Part shown: positions 8,402-15,782 of the stretch, piece after piece
How the letters are laid out: the number at the start of each line of letters is the position of its first letter
Position numbering within the stretch: the stretch's first letter is position 1
Origin: Halomonas halophila
GTDB taxonomy: Bacteria; Pseudomonadota; Gammaproteobacteria; Pseudomonadales; Halomonadaceae
Direction: 5' to 3'
Assembly (NCBI GenBank): GCA_002433675.1
Contig: DJIP01000137.1
Location: 1 to 18,668 of the forward strand
Length of the DNA stretch: 18,668 nucleotides
The notes under the pieces: generated by a model
Databases searched by the model: none
Seen by the model: the letters and a program-made list of their open reading frames with translations, nothing else
Told to the model about the DNA's origin: nothing
Made by a program: the position numbers and the translations under genes

Positions 8402-9211
8402 TCAGTAGGTGCGCGACGCGCCTCTCGTCGAGTGGGCTCCCGCCGTCTTGTCAAACCTCGCCAGCGACTCTCTCGCCGCCTGTCGCAGCAGGCTGACATC
8501 GATCGACACGGCGACGAAGTCGCAGCCAAGGCCGATGTAGCGGCGGGCATCGTCTTCCTGCGGGGCGAGGATCCCCACCGCCTTGCCCGCCGCCTTGACG
8601 GTCTCGATGGTCGCGGCGATCGCCTGCTGCACCTCGGGATGGCCCGGATCGCCGGGGTGCCCCAGCGCCGACGAAAGATCCGCGGGCCCAATGAACACCG
8701 CATCCACGCCCCCCACCGCGGCGATGGCGGCGGCATTGTCGACGCCGGCGGCGGACTCGATCTGTACAATCAGGCACAACTCTCGATGGGCCGATGCCAG
8801 GTAGTCCTCGACATCGTCCCAGCGTGTGGCGCGCACCAGCCCACCGCCGACACCCCGCTTGCCATGCGGCGGATAGCGCATGGCCGACACCAGCGCGCGT
8901 GCCTGGTCCTCGGTTTCCACCATGGGCACCATCAGCGTCTGGGTCCCGATATCGAGCAGCTGCTTGATCAGCGCCGGATCGTGATTGACGCAACGCACCA
9001 CCGGCGCCACCGGATAGGCCGCCACCGCCTGCAGCTGGGCCAGAATCTGGGGCACCGTGTTGGGGGCATGCTCGCCGTCGATCAGCATCCAGTCGTAGCC
9101 AAGGCCCGCCTCGATTTCGGCACAGTAGCCACTGGCAAAGCCGGACCACAGTCCGAACTGAACGGCGTCGCGCTCAACACCGGCGCGAAAACGGTTATCG
9201 GGAAGTTGCAT
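8402..9211 (-). CDS. rhmA: 2-keto-3-deoxy-L-rhamnonate aldolase (HpcH/HpaI family)
   Basis: 269 residues with the start at the ATG 9211 (GGAG seven bases upstream); an in-frame TTG 18 bases earlier has no better ribosome site. Class II HpcH/HpaI aldolase. Residues expected at the active site of RhmA/YfaU and HpaI are in place: His48 in DGEHAPN, Arg73, metal ligands Glu152 in VQIES and Asp178 in GPADLS. It should cleave 2-keto-3-deoxy-L-rhamnonate to pyruvate and L-lactaldehyde using a divalent metal, feeding AldA next door. On sequence alone HpaI (4-hydroxy-2-oxoheptanedioate aldolase) is a near relative. The rhamnonate dehydratase and AldA in the operon decide for RhmA. Confidence 0.9.
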   Translation of the reverse strand: MQLPDNRFRAGVERDAVQFGLWSGFASGYCAEIEAGLGYDWMLIDGEHAPNTVPQILAQLQAVAAYPVAPVVRCVNHDPALIKQLLDIGTQTLMVPMVETEDQARALVSAMRYPPHGKRGVGGGLVRATRWDDVEDYLASAHRELCLIVQIESAAGVDNAAAIAAVGGVDAVFIGPADLSSALGHPGDPGHPEVQQAIAATIETVKAAGKAVGILAPQEDDARRYIGLGCDFVAVSIDVSLLRQAARESLARFDKTAGAHSTRGASRTY

Positions 9212-9274
9212 GGTCAAGCTCCAGGTCAAGGTCGTGTGTCTACGACGATCAGTGCCGCGGTGGTGTCACCGTCG

Positions 9275-10045
9275 CTACTGCAGGTTGACGAACATGCCAC
9301 CATCCACCAGCAGCGAAGCGCCGGTGACGTAGCGGGCCATGTCGGAGGCCAGAAAGACGATGGGGCCGGCCAGGTCGTCCGGGTTTCCGAGACGTCCCAG
9401 CGGCGTCCGCGACTCCATGTACTGGCGTTTTCCGTCGTCGCTGAGATCGTCTCGGTTGATGTCGGTCTCGATGGTGCCGGGCAGCACCGCGTTACAGCGA
9501 ATGCCGTAGGGCCCCAGCGCCACCGCGCAGGACTGCATCAATGACAGCAGGCCAGCCTTTGTCGGCGTGTAGTGGGTCTGCATGGCGCCGCCCACCAGGG
9601 CGCTGATCGAGCTGACCGCGATGATCGCCCCACCTCGGCCCTGCTCCTTCATTTGCCTGGCCGCCGCCTGGACGGCGAAGTAGGCACCGTTGAGGTTGGT
9701 ATCCACGGTCTTCAGGTAGGTCTCGCGGGGCATGTCGAGAAAGCTGTGGAAGGGGCAGATGCCGGCATTGTTGACGAACACATCGACGCCGCCGAAGTGC
9801 TCCACCGCCGCTGCCACCAGCGCATCGCCAGTGTCAGGGTCTTCCGCCGGGGCGCCCACGGCGACGGCCTTCCGCCCCAGCGCTTCGATCTGCTGAATCA
9901 ACTCATCGACCTGGGCCTTGCTGGAAGGACTACCGCTGTAGCCGATGACCAGATCGGCGCCCTGGCGGGCACACTCCAGCGCCGCTGCGGCACCGATACC
10001 GCGCGAGGCACCGGTGATGATGACGGTCTTGTCGTTGAGCAACAT
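9275..10045 (-). CDS. L-rhamnose 1-dehydrogenase (SDR family)
   Basis: 256 residues. Classical SDR: TGASRGIG at 11-18, NNAG at 92-95, catalytic Ser146, Tyr159 and Lys163 (HYTPTKAG), and the C-terminal DGGMFVNLQ. From memory of the family it is strikingly like the characterised Azotobacter vinelandii L-rhamnose dehydrogenase, including the NNAGICPFHSFLDMPRE stretch. Arg15 in the glycine-rich loop and Ser37 after beta-2 suggest NADP+ can be used. It oxidises L-rhamnose at C1 to the lactone, the first redox step, followed by the lactonase upstream in the operon. CAGGAG sits six bases before the ATG. L-fucose dehydrogenase is the alternative, made less likely by RhaM and RhmD beside it. Confidence 0.92.
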   Translation of the reverse strand: MLLNDKTVIITGASRGIGAAAALECARQGADLVIGYSGSPSSKAQVDELIQQIEALGRKAVAVGAPAEDPDTGDALVAAAVEHFGGVDVFVNNAGICPFHSFLDMPRETYLKTVDTNLNGAYFAVQAAARQMKEQGRGGAIIAVSSISALVGGAMQTHYTPTKAGLLSLMQSCAVALGPYGIRCNAVLPGTIETDINRDDLSDDGKRQYMESRTPLGRLGNPDDLAGPIVFLASDMARYVTGASLLVDGGMFVNLQ

Positions 10046-10111
10046 GGCGTTCTCCTGAAATAGAGGTGGTAAAGCGTCCGTAAGGGCCCGAAACGGTCGG
10101 CGAGATACCGC

Positions 10112-11008
10112 TCACAGCCGATAGCAGCGTCTGGCGTTGTCGCGAAACAGGGCATCGCGCTCGCTGCCGGAGACACCGGCCACGACATCCAGGTAGGCCC
10201 GCCAGATGTCTTCATAGCCGGCGTACAGGCCGTCCACCGGGAAGTTGGAAGCGAACATGGCCCGCTCGATACCGAAGGCATCGATGGCCTCCCACACCAG
10301 TGGCCTTATCGCGTCTCGCGTCCACCGATGATCGAGCATGCCGAAGCCACTGAGCTTGATCATGACGTTGTCGCAGGCCGCCAGCTCACGCAGTCCGTCT
10401 CGCCAGGCGCGCCAGCCATCGAGATGCTGTCGATCCACGTACATGCCCGCGTGATTGAGCACGAAAAGGATGTCGTCGCATTCACGCGCCAGCGCCGCCG
10501 CCTGGGCCATCTGGCTCGGGTAGATCTGCAGGTCGAAGGACAGCCCCCGCGATGCCAGCATGCGCAGATTGCTTCGCCAGCCTGGCTCGCCGACGTAGTC
10601 CCGCCCGACGTAGTCGAACAGCGGATCGTCATGAACGTTCAGGATCTGACGTACCCCTCGGATCCGATCGCTCAGATCGCGCTGGGCGTCGAGCTGCTCT
10701 TCGGCGTCCTCACGTGACAGGTCCACCCCGACCACCAGGGCATCGGGTGCCAAACGTGTTCCGCTGGCGATCACCTCGGCCAGCCAACGGGTTTCCGCCA
10801 CCGGATCGACCGCGTCGGCCTCCACGTGGACGCAAGCCTGGATATCGATCTCACCTCGCCGGCGCTGCAGATCCTCGGGCAGATGATCCCGCGCCATCGG
10901 CGAGTAGTCCCCCAGCAGATTGGGCACCGGGTTTTCCAGCCAGGGCTGGTTACCCCTGGCCAGCGACCAATAGTGCAGGTGGGGATCGACGATCGAGATG
11001 GCGCTCAT
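10112..11008 (-). CDS. L-rhamnono-lactonase, amidohydrolase superfamily (COG3618)
   Basis: 298 residues. TIM-barrel amidohydrolase of the COG3618 aldonolactonase group. The strand-1 metal motif is His10-x-His12 in VDPHLHYW, with further conserved blocks at VHVEAD, LNHAG (about 186-190), IKLSGFG and FASNFPVDG near the C-terminus. It should open L-rhamnono-lactone to L-rhamnonate between the dehydrogenase and dehydratase steps. It is translationally coupled: its ATG overlaps the rhaM stop by 4 nt (ATGA), with AGGAG seven bases upstream. It is non-homologous to the SMP-30-type LRA2 lactonases. L-fuconolactonase activity is the closest alternative. Confidence 0.9.
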   Translation of the reverse strand: MSAISIVDPHLHYWSLARGNQPWLENPVPNLLGDYSPMARDHLPEDLQRRRGEIDIQACVHVEADAVDPVAETRWLAEVIASGTRLAPDALVVGVDLSREDAEEQLDAQRDLSDRIRGVRQILNVHDDPLFDYVGRDYVGEPGWRSNLRMLASRGLSFDLQIYPSQMAQAAALARECDDILFVLNHAGMYVDRQHLDGWRAWRDGLRELAACDNVMIKLSGFGMLDHRWTRDAIRPLVWEAIDAFGIERAMFASNFPVDGLYAGYEDIWRAYLDVVAGVSGSERDALFRDNARRCYRL

Positions 11009-11334
11009 GAAGTGGCTCCTGGAACGAAGGCAAAGACTTCCTCGAGATCCACCACCACTGGCGAATCATCGGGATGGGTGTCCATGATATCGGCCATGTG
11101 CGCCCACCATCGACGCATGACGGGAAGCTCCGGCAAGTCATCGACGGTGTGCCCCTCGGCCAGCTGCATCACCGCGAACAGGGCGTGGCGATCGCTGTCC
11201 AGAAAGATGCGGTAGTCGATCACCCCGGCGTCGGCAAGCGCCTGTCCCAGCTCTGGCCACAGTGCATCATGGCGGCGGCGGTACTCATGTTGCTGGCCAG
11301 GGCACAGGTTCATGCGAAAGGCTTTCAATTCCAT
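11005..11334 (-). CDS. rhaM: L-rhamnose mutarotase
   Basis: 109 residues, close to the 104 of E. coli RhaM, with the active-site pattern preserved at matching positions: Tyr18, His22 (RRHDALWPEL), Tyr41 and the Trp76-Trp77 pair in RRWWAHM. It interconverts alpha and beta L-rhamnopyranose, matching the anomer needed by the dehydrogenase. A mutarotase acts only on the free sugar, so its presence argues that L-rhamnose itself, not just rhamnonate, is the substrate of this operon. It lies 34 bp after rhmD and overlaps the lactonase start by 4 nt. Confidence 0.94.
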   Translation of the reverse strand: MELKAFRMNLCPGQQHEYRRRHDALWPELGQALADAGVIDYRIFLDSDRHALFAVMQLAEGHTVDDLPELPVMRRWWAHMADIMDTHPDDSPVVVDLEEVFAFVPGATS

Positions 11335-11368
11335 GAGGCCCCCCTGACGTCACCTTCGACGCCATTGC

Positions 11369-12553
11369 TCAATGGGTGTAGGGACGGCTGAGTTCGCATT
11401 CGGGATTCAGGCGAACCCCGAAGCCCGGCTTGTCCAGCGCCGACACCGACATGCGGCCCTGGCTCGGCACCGGCTCATCGAGCAGCAGCGGATGGAACAT
11501 CGGCACCACCTCATCAGCCTTGGGCGCCATCATCAGGAATTCGGCAAAGGGACTGTTGTGGCGGGTGATAACGAAGTGATAGCTGTATACCGAGGAGCCA
11601 TGCGGCACGACCAGCTTGTTGTGGGCATCGGCCAGCGCCGAGATCTTGATCAATTCAGTCACCCCGCCGCACCAGCCCACGTCGGGCTGAATGACGTCGC
11701 AGCAGTCCATTTCCATCAGCAGGCGGAAGCCCCAGCGAGTGGCCTCGTGCTCGCCGGTATTGACCAGCATGCCCTTGGGCACATTACGCTTGAGCTCGGC
11801 ATAGCCCCAGTAATCATCCGGCGGCAGGGCCTCCTCGATCCACTTGAGCCCCAGTTCACTCGCGCCCTGGGCCAATCGCGTGGCGTAGTTCACGTCCAGG
11901 CTCATCCAGCAGTCGTACATCAGCCAGAAGTCGTCACCGACCCGCGAGCGCATCTCGGCCAGATGCTCAAGGTTGCGGGTCAGCCCCTCATTGCCCTCGG
12001 CGGGGCCATGAGCAAGCGGCATCTTGCCGCCGATAAAGCCCATGTCCTTGGCCAGATCGGGGCGCGCCCCGGTGGCGTAGAACTGGAGCTCGTCGCGCAC
12101 GGCGCCTCCCAGCAGTTCATGTACCGGCTCGCCGCGCACCTTGCCGAGCAGATCCCAGAGGGCCAGGTCGACCCCGGAGATGGTATTGATCACGATGCCC
12201 TTGCGACCATAGAACAGGGTGGCGTTGAACATCTGATCCCACATCTTCTCGATCTCGGTGATCTTGCGACCCTCGAGAAACCTCGCCAGATGCCGCTCGA
12301 CGATAAAGGCGCCGATCTCGCCGGCGGTGGTCACCGCGAAGCCCACGGTGCCATCACTGGCTTCCACCTCCACCACCAGGGTGCCCAGCACATTGAGCCC
12401 GAAGCTGCTGCGATTCATCCGGTATTCCGGATACTTGCTCATGGGTGTGGAAATCTGCCCGTCGATCCAGTGCCCTTCGGGCTGGTCATGGTAGTCGGCA
12501 CCGCCGCCGCGAACGGTGTAGGCGCGAACCTGCTTGATGGTGACATTGGTCAT
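11369..12553 (-). CDS. rhmD: L-rhamnonate dehydratase (enolase superfamily)
   Basis: 394 residues from the ATG at 12553 (GAGGG about eight bases upstream); an in-frame GTG at 12589 lacks a ribosome site. Enolase superfamily, mandelate racemase subgroup, closely resembling E. coli RhmD/YfaW: matching blocks [11 protein letters not shown] near 21-31, [19 protein letters not shown], and a C-terminus of the form RPYTH. Mg2+ ligands are expected at Asp214 (LMYDCW), Glu240 (WIEE) and Glu268 (TGEH), with the His318 (VPHGSS)-Asp291 (QPDVGW) dyad as base; His28 matches the RhmD N-terminal loop histidine. It dehydrates L-rhamnonate to 2-keto-3-deoxy-L-rhamnonate. It is first in the operon, divergent from the LysR gene. 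Confidence 0.96.
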   Translation of the reverse strand: MTNVTIKQVRAYTVRGGGADYHDQPEGHWIDGQISTPMSKYPEYRMNRSSFGLNVLGTLVVEVEASDGTVGFAVTTAGEIGAFIVERHLARFLEGRKITEIEKMWDQMFNATLFYGRKGIVINTISGVDLALWDLLGKVRGEPVHELLGGAVRDELQFYATGARPDLAKDMGFIGGKMPLAHGPAEGNEGLTRNLEHLAEMRSRVGDDFWLMYDCWMSLDVNYATRLAQGASELGLKWIEEALPPDDYWGYAELKRNVPKGMLVNTGEHEATRWGFRLLMEMDCCDVIQPDVGWCGGVTELIKISALADAHNKLVVPHGSSVYSYHFVITRHNSPFAEFLMMAPKADEVVPMFHPLLLDEPVPSQGRMSVSALDKPGFGVRLNPECELSRPYTH

Positions 12554-12640
12554 GCGATTTTCCCTCGGATAATGCGCTTGGAATGACACCTATCTAGCCA
12601 ACCTGAGATCGTCGACACCAATCGAAAAGGCGGCTCTTCC

Positions 12641-12656
12641 GATACCTTTTTGTTAT
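12641..12656 (+). promoter_or_regulatory. Putative LysR operator, site 1 (GATACCT-N5-TTAT)
   Basis: GATACCT-TTTTG-TTAT contains the T-N11-A core of LysR boxes (T12643...A12655) and, with the next base, forms GATA-N9-TATC dyad symmetry. A second copy lies inverted at 12766-12781. Site 1 is 88 bp upstream of rhmD. A weak TTGGTG-N19-TAGATA promoter on the minus strand (12621-12591) would put the site centre near -65, the usual LysR recognition position. The promoter pairing is tentative. Confidence 0.5.
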
Positions 12657-12765
12657 CAGTAGAGTGTAATGCCCGTGACCAGGCGGCCTTCGGCAATCTC
12701 CCCAATATCGTCGTCTAATAATGATTTCGACCAATGTCTAAGGCGTCAGCGGACGCCACCTGATC

Positions 12766-12781
12766 ATAATCTTTAGGTATC
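12766..12781 (-). promoter_or_regulatory. Putative LysR operator, site 2 (inverted copy)
   Basis: On the minus strand this reads GATACCT-AAAGA-TTAT, the same pattern and spacing as site 1 in opposite orientation, with 109 bp between the two. It ends 23 bp before the LysR start codon, so occupancy could block the regulator's own transcription, as LysR autorepression commonly does. A separate GGTA-N5-TACC dyad (12776-12788) overlaps it. Confidence 0.45.
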
Positions 12782-12804
12782 ACTTACCATCCCAAGGAGG
12801 TTCG

Positions 12805-13755
12805 ATGGAGGCCTATCAGGCCCTGCTGGCACGCCTGCGCTACAAGCATCTCTTGATGATCGCGACCCTGGGTCGCCGCAGGAACCTTCACCAGACCGCT
12901 GACGCCATGCACATGTCCCAGCCGGCCGCCACGCGCATGCTGAGTGAAATCGAACGAGCCTTCGGCTGCCAGCTGTTCAAGCGCACTTCGCGGGGCATGC
13001 TGCCCACCAGTGTCGGAGAAATGCTGATCGACTTTGCCGACAACGCCCTGGCGCGCCTTGATCGCTGCGCCGAGGAGGTTCGTCGTCACCAGTTGGGCGG
13101 CCAGGGACAACTCGCGTTGGGCGCCATCATGGGCGCGGCGCCGGATCTGGTCGCCGATGCCATCATCGCGCTCAAGCGTGATCGCCCCCTGTTGCAGATA
13201 CGATTGATGGGCGAAACCAGCGACCAACTGGCCGAGTTACTAGATCAAGGCAAGATTGAATTGGCGATTGCCCGCTACACCACCGCCTCGCAACACAACG
13301 CCTTCGACTTCGAGGCGCTCGGCGAAGAAACACTGCTGACGGTCGCGCGACGAGAACACCCATTGCTTGAGCGAGAGCTCCCTCCGCTGTCCGCCTTGCT
13401 GGACGACTGGCCCTGGCTGCTGCAACCGTTGAGCACGCCGGCACGCCAGGCGGTAGAAAAGGCGCTCGAGGTACAAGGGCTGGTCTCCCCCCGTGACGTG
13501 ATCGAGTGCGGCTCGATCTTCGCCGCCTTGCAGCTGGTACAGCGTAGCGATTGCCTGATGGTGATGTCGGAGAGCGTGCTACGTGAGCACCTGGCCATGG
13601 GCCATATCAGGGCCCTGCCACTGTCGCTGGGACGCACCCTGGCGCCCTATGGTCTGATGACACGCAAGGGAAGTTTGCTCAGCGAACCAGCCAGAGCGCT
13701 GTGTGAACGCTTGAGGACGCTAGCCAGTCGGGCTCGTCCGGGAGACGCCAGGTAA
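12805..13755 (+). CDS. LysR-type transcriptional regulator of the rhamnose operon
   Basis: 316 residues; ATG at 12805 with AAGGAGG four bases upstream. The N-terminal winged helix-turn-helix is at about residues 15-75 (LHQTADAMHMSQPAATRMLSE is the recognition region, then LFKR and PTSVGE). A periplasmic-binding-like effector domain follows from about 95 to 300. It is transcribed divergently from rhmD across a 251-bp region with two candidate operator sites, the standard arrangement for a LysR activator of the adjacent operon. The effector is probably a pathway intermediate (rhamnose, rhamnonate or 2-keto-3-deoxyrhamnonate); this is inference. E. coli rhamnose genes use AraC-type RhaS/RhaR, so LysR control here is a different solution. 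Confidence 0.93.
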   Translation: MEAYQALLARLRYKHLLMIATLGRRRNLHQTADAMHMSQPAATRMLSEIERAFGCQLFKRTSRGMLPTSVGEMLIDFADNALARLDRCAEEVRRHQLGGQGQLALGAIMGAAPDLVADAIIALKRDRPLLQIRLMGETSDQLAELLDQGKIELAIARYTTASQHNAFDFEALGEETLLTVARREHPLLERELPPLSALLDDWPWLLQPLSTPARQAVEKALEVQGLVSPRDVIECGSIFAALQLVQRSDCLMVMSESVLREHLAMGHIRALPLSLGRTLAPYGLMTRKGSLLSEPARALCERLRTLASRARPGDAR

Positions 13756-14060
13756 CGACCGCCGACAATATGACGAAGGCCATTATTCGGGCGGACCCAA
13801 TAAGCAAGTTCTTGCTCGATACGTGCCAAATCGTGCGGCCCCGGCAACCCCTCGAGTCGTACCGACAGGTTGTCGGTTAGCATCCGACAGAGGCTGGGTC
13901 GATTGACCATAGGCTCGGACGTCAGCCGCCCTGTGTCGGCAATCCCGACTACAGTGTGTGGGGAGCAAGGCGCCCAGTGGATGGACGACGGTCGCTTGCC
14001 CAGCCACTCGGAAGCTGCGTTACTGTACATGAACATGCAATCGCGGGAGGACACTCTGTC
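13756..14060. other. Intergenic region (305 bp) between LysR and cytochrome genes
   Basis: No convincing gene. Short open frames on both strands (for example minus-strand 13647-14054 and plus-strand 13870-14064) overlap real genes, lack ribosome sites and match no family I know. A perfect inverted repeat ACCGACA-GGT-TGTCGGT at 13861-13877 is present but has no U-tract, so it is not a clear LysR terminator. I found no good promoter for the cytochrome gene, which must start here. Confidence 0.45.
13861..13877. repeat. Inverted repeat ACCGACA-GGT-TGTCGGT
   Basis: Perfect 7-bp arms with a 3-nt centre, about 105 bp past the LysR stop and 185 bp before the cytochrome start. It could be a weak terminator stem or a protein site; the plus-strand tail is TAGCATCC, without a U run. 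Confidence 0.35.
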
Positions 14061-15140
14061 TTGAGAGCCAGCATTCGACTCGCCGTCATGGCCTCATGCA
14101 TCGTGCTTTCCGCCCGAGCCGCCGACTCCCTTCCTCTGATGTCAGGACAGACCCTTTACCAGCAGGGAACCAACGGCGAGTCACCTCAGCCATCCTGTGC
14201 AAGCTGCCACGGTATCGATGGCCTGGGGATCGACGGCACTGCACCCGCTGTCCATTGGACGGCCTTGACCAGCGAAGACCACCAGCCTGCCTACGACCGG
14301 ATAAGTCTTCAGAAGGCACTGAGTCAGGGCATCGCTCCCGATCAACGCCGACTGTCTGCGCAGATGCCGCGTTACCCGCTGGACGACGACGTCCTGGACT
14401 CGCTGATCGAACATCTGCAACAGCTCTCGGTGGCGGCGTCCACCGGCATCGAACCCACACGTGTGCTGGTGGGCATCTCAGGAAGTTCGGATCTGGACAT
14501 CGGCTTCAGCGCGGCCATTGCTGCCTTCAATAGCCAGGGCGGCGCTTTTGGCCGACGTATCGAGGTGACGACGCGACCTGACGTGTTGATGACTCTGGCC
14601 GAGATCGACGACCGGCTGGAAGAACGCTTGCAGACGGCCTGCCTGGTGGCCGCCGTCGAGGAAGTGCGCCATACCAGCGCACAGCGTGTGGGACTGCTCG
14701 GCCGCCATGGCGATGAATTTCGCTTTCGGCTGATGACCATGAGTCTTCCTCTCTCGGCGGCAGCCGACGTGACCCTGGTCGCCAGCGACAATATTGTCGG
14801 CGAACTGGAAAATGGTGAACTGCTGGAAACCCCCAGGACCCTGGTCGGTTGCCTGGGCCATCTCGGCGAGCACGCCGCTGCCCTGGCAGAAGCCGGCCAT
14901 GAGGTTATCCTCGCCATACCGCACCAGGACGCCCTGAGCTGGGCCGCCCTGCACGAACAGGGGCCCGAAGCATTGCGCGGCTACGCCCTTGGCGCCCTGC
15001 TCGGAGAAGCCCTGACCGCCGCGGGGCCCGACCTTACACTGGAGCGATTGCACAAGGCACTCGAGACCATTCCTTTGACGGCCCAGACCGTCTATCTGGA
15101 ACCTCGCTTCACCCCAAGGTATCTGCTCAGCCCGCCGTGA
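14061..15140 (+). CDS. Exported cytochrome c fused to type I periplasmic-binding-protein-like domain
   Basis: 359 residues from a TTG at 14061, chosen because GGGAGG lies ten bases upstream and it gives a good signal peptide (MRASIR, hydrophobic core, cleavage near ARA-AD at 20/21). The frame stays open further upstream without signal-like sequence, and the next ATG (14088) would lose the basic leader. Residues about 25-123 form one class I cytochrome c domain: CASCH at 46-50 binds haem, with Met102 (QMPRYPL) the likely second axial ligand. Residues 134 onward start like a Leu/Ile/Val-type binding protein (VGISG, then GFSAAIAAFNSQGGAFGRRIEV) and end like one (GYALGALLGEALTAAG), but the middle is short: about 225 residues against roughly 340. 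Cys194 and Cys264 could pair. Role is unknown; a periplasmic electron carrier with a ligand-binding or sensing module is inferred. Confidence 0.85.
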   Translation: MRASIRLAVMASCIVLSARAADSLPLMSGQTLYQQGTNGESPQPSCASCHGIDGLGIDGTAPAVHWTALTSEDHQPAYDRISLQKALSQGIAPDQRRLSAQMPRYPLDDDVLDSLIEHLQQLSVAASTGIEPTRVLVGISGSSDLDIGFSAAIAAFNSQGGAFGRRIEVTTRPDVLMTLAEIDDRLEERLQTACLVAAVEEVRHTSAQRVGLLGRHGDEFRFRLMTMSLPLSAAADVTLVASDNIVGELENGELLETPRTLVGCLGHLGEHAAALAEAGHEVILAIPHQDALSWAALHEQGPEALRGYALGALLGEALTAAGPDLTLERLHKALETIPLTAQTVYLEPRFTPRYLLSPP

Positions 15141-15615
15141 CCAGGCGCGCCGCCAGATACATGCCCAGGGCAAAGACGATGTGGCCCACCACATTATTCA
15201 TGCGGGCGAGACTCGGATTGGGCGCGCCTGAGCAGGCAACACCCACGCCCATGCCAGGCTGAAGGATGAACCAGCCGGCACCCACCGTCACCAGGCCCAC
15301 GATCAGGGCAGGACCAAAGGTCGGTGCCAACGCCCACTCATCTCCCCACACCAACAACAGCGCCAAGGCAAAGCTGATGCCCACGGCGTAGTGCATGATC
15401 CAGCCGATGACCAGCTCGCCGTTTACCGCTGGCGAGGAAGCGATCCCCTGCCGATGGACCAGTCGCCCCTTGGGCAAGCCCGAAAACCAGCGGCCGACCA
15501 GATGCCAGGGTGGCAATGGTTGCCCTATCGACTTGTTCAACAGCCAATTCCACAGATCAAGCAGGGCAGTCCCCCCGACACCGATCACCAGGGCGAGACA
15601 AAGCGTATCGAACAT
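15127..15615 (-). CDS. DUF2938-like integral membrane protein
   Basis: 162 residues from the ATG at 15615, with AGGAG six bases upstream; upstream in-frame starts lack a site. About four hydrophobic segments (roughly residues 4-26, 68-90, 98-118, 141-160), with motifs GGTALLDLWNWLLN near the N-terminus, WHLVGRW, GWIMHYAVGISFA and MNNVVGHIVFALGMYLAA, which fit the small DUF2938 membrane family. No function is known for that family. The last 14 nt overlap the end of the convergent cytochrome gene, so the two transcripts are antisense at their ends. Confidence 0.82.
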   Translation of the reverse strand: MFDTLCLALVIGVGGTALLDLWNWLLNKSIGQPLPPWHLVGRWFSGLPKGRLVHRQGIASSPAVNGELVIGWIMHYAVGISFALALLLVWGDEWALAPTFGPALIVGLVTVGAGWFILQPGMGVGVACSGAPNPSLARMNNVVGHIVFALGMYLAARLVTAG

Positions 15616-15747
15616 CCCTTTCTCCTGACACTGGACTCCATCAATCGCCCTGGAGCCGAAGGCATGAGCGCCCTTAACGCTATCGGCGTCACCACCGACG
15701 TGCGCAGGAGCAGTTGAAAATACAGGCAAGACAATCGCCGTGCTGGG

Positions 15748-15781
15748 GTAGCGTCAAGCTGTCCCGCCTTCTTCACGCTAC
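15748..15781. repeat. Inverted repeat GTAGCGT-N20-ACGCTAC past the PLP-enzyme gene
   Basis: Perfect 7-bp arms at 15748-15754 and 15775-15781, immediately after the stop codon of the PLP enzyme (minus strand). The large loop and lack of U-tract make it a weak terminator candidate at best. Confidence 0.25.
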
Positions 15782-15782
15782 T

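Noticed and set aside
8350..8769. In-frame upstream extension of the aldA reading frame (total frame 6913-8769)
   Set aside because: The extension overlaps the aldolase gene in another frame and has no ALDH sequence; the ATG at 8349 has a ribosome site and gives AldA length.
11372..12586. 404-codon plus-strand open frame opposite rhmD
   Set aside because: It is antisense to a clearly recognised L-rhamnonate dehydratase and reflects GC-rich third positions; no family resemblance or ribosome site.
12742..12757. GGCGT-CAGCGG-ACGCC dyad in the rhmD-LysR gap
   Set aside because: Arms of only 5 bp in GC-rich sequence and not repeated; far weaker than the GATACCT-N5-TTAT pair.
13647..14054. 135-codon minus-strand open frame after the LysR gene
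   Set aside because: It overlaps the LysR coding region, has no ribosome site and resembles no family I recognise.
13956..14060. Longer start for the cytochrome c fusion protein
   Set aside because: The additional 35 residues would bury the signal peptide; the TTG at 14061 has GGGAGG upstream and yields a normal export signal.
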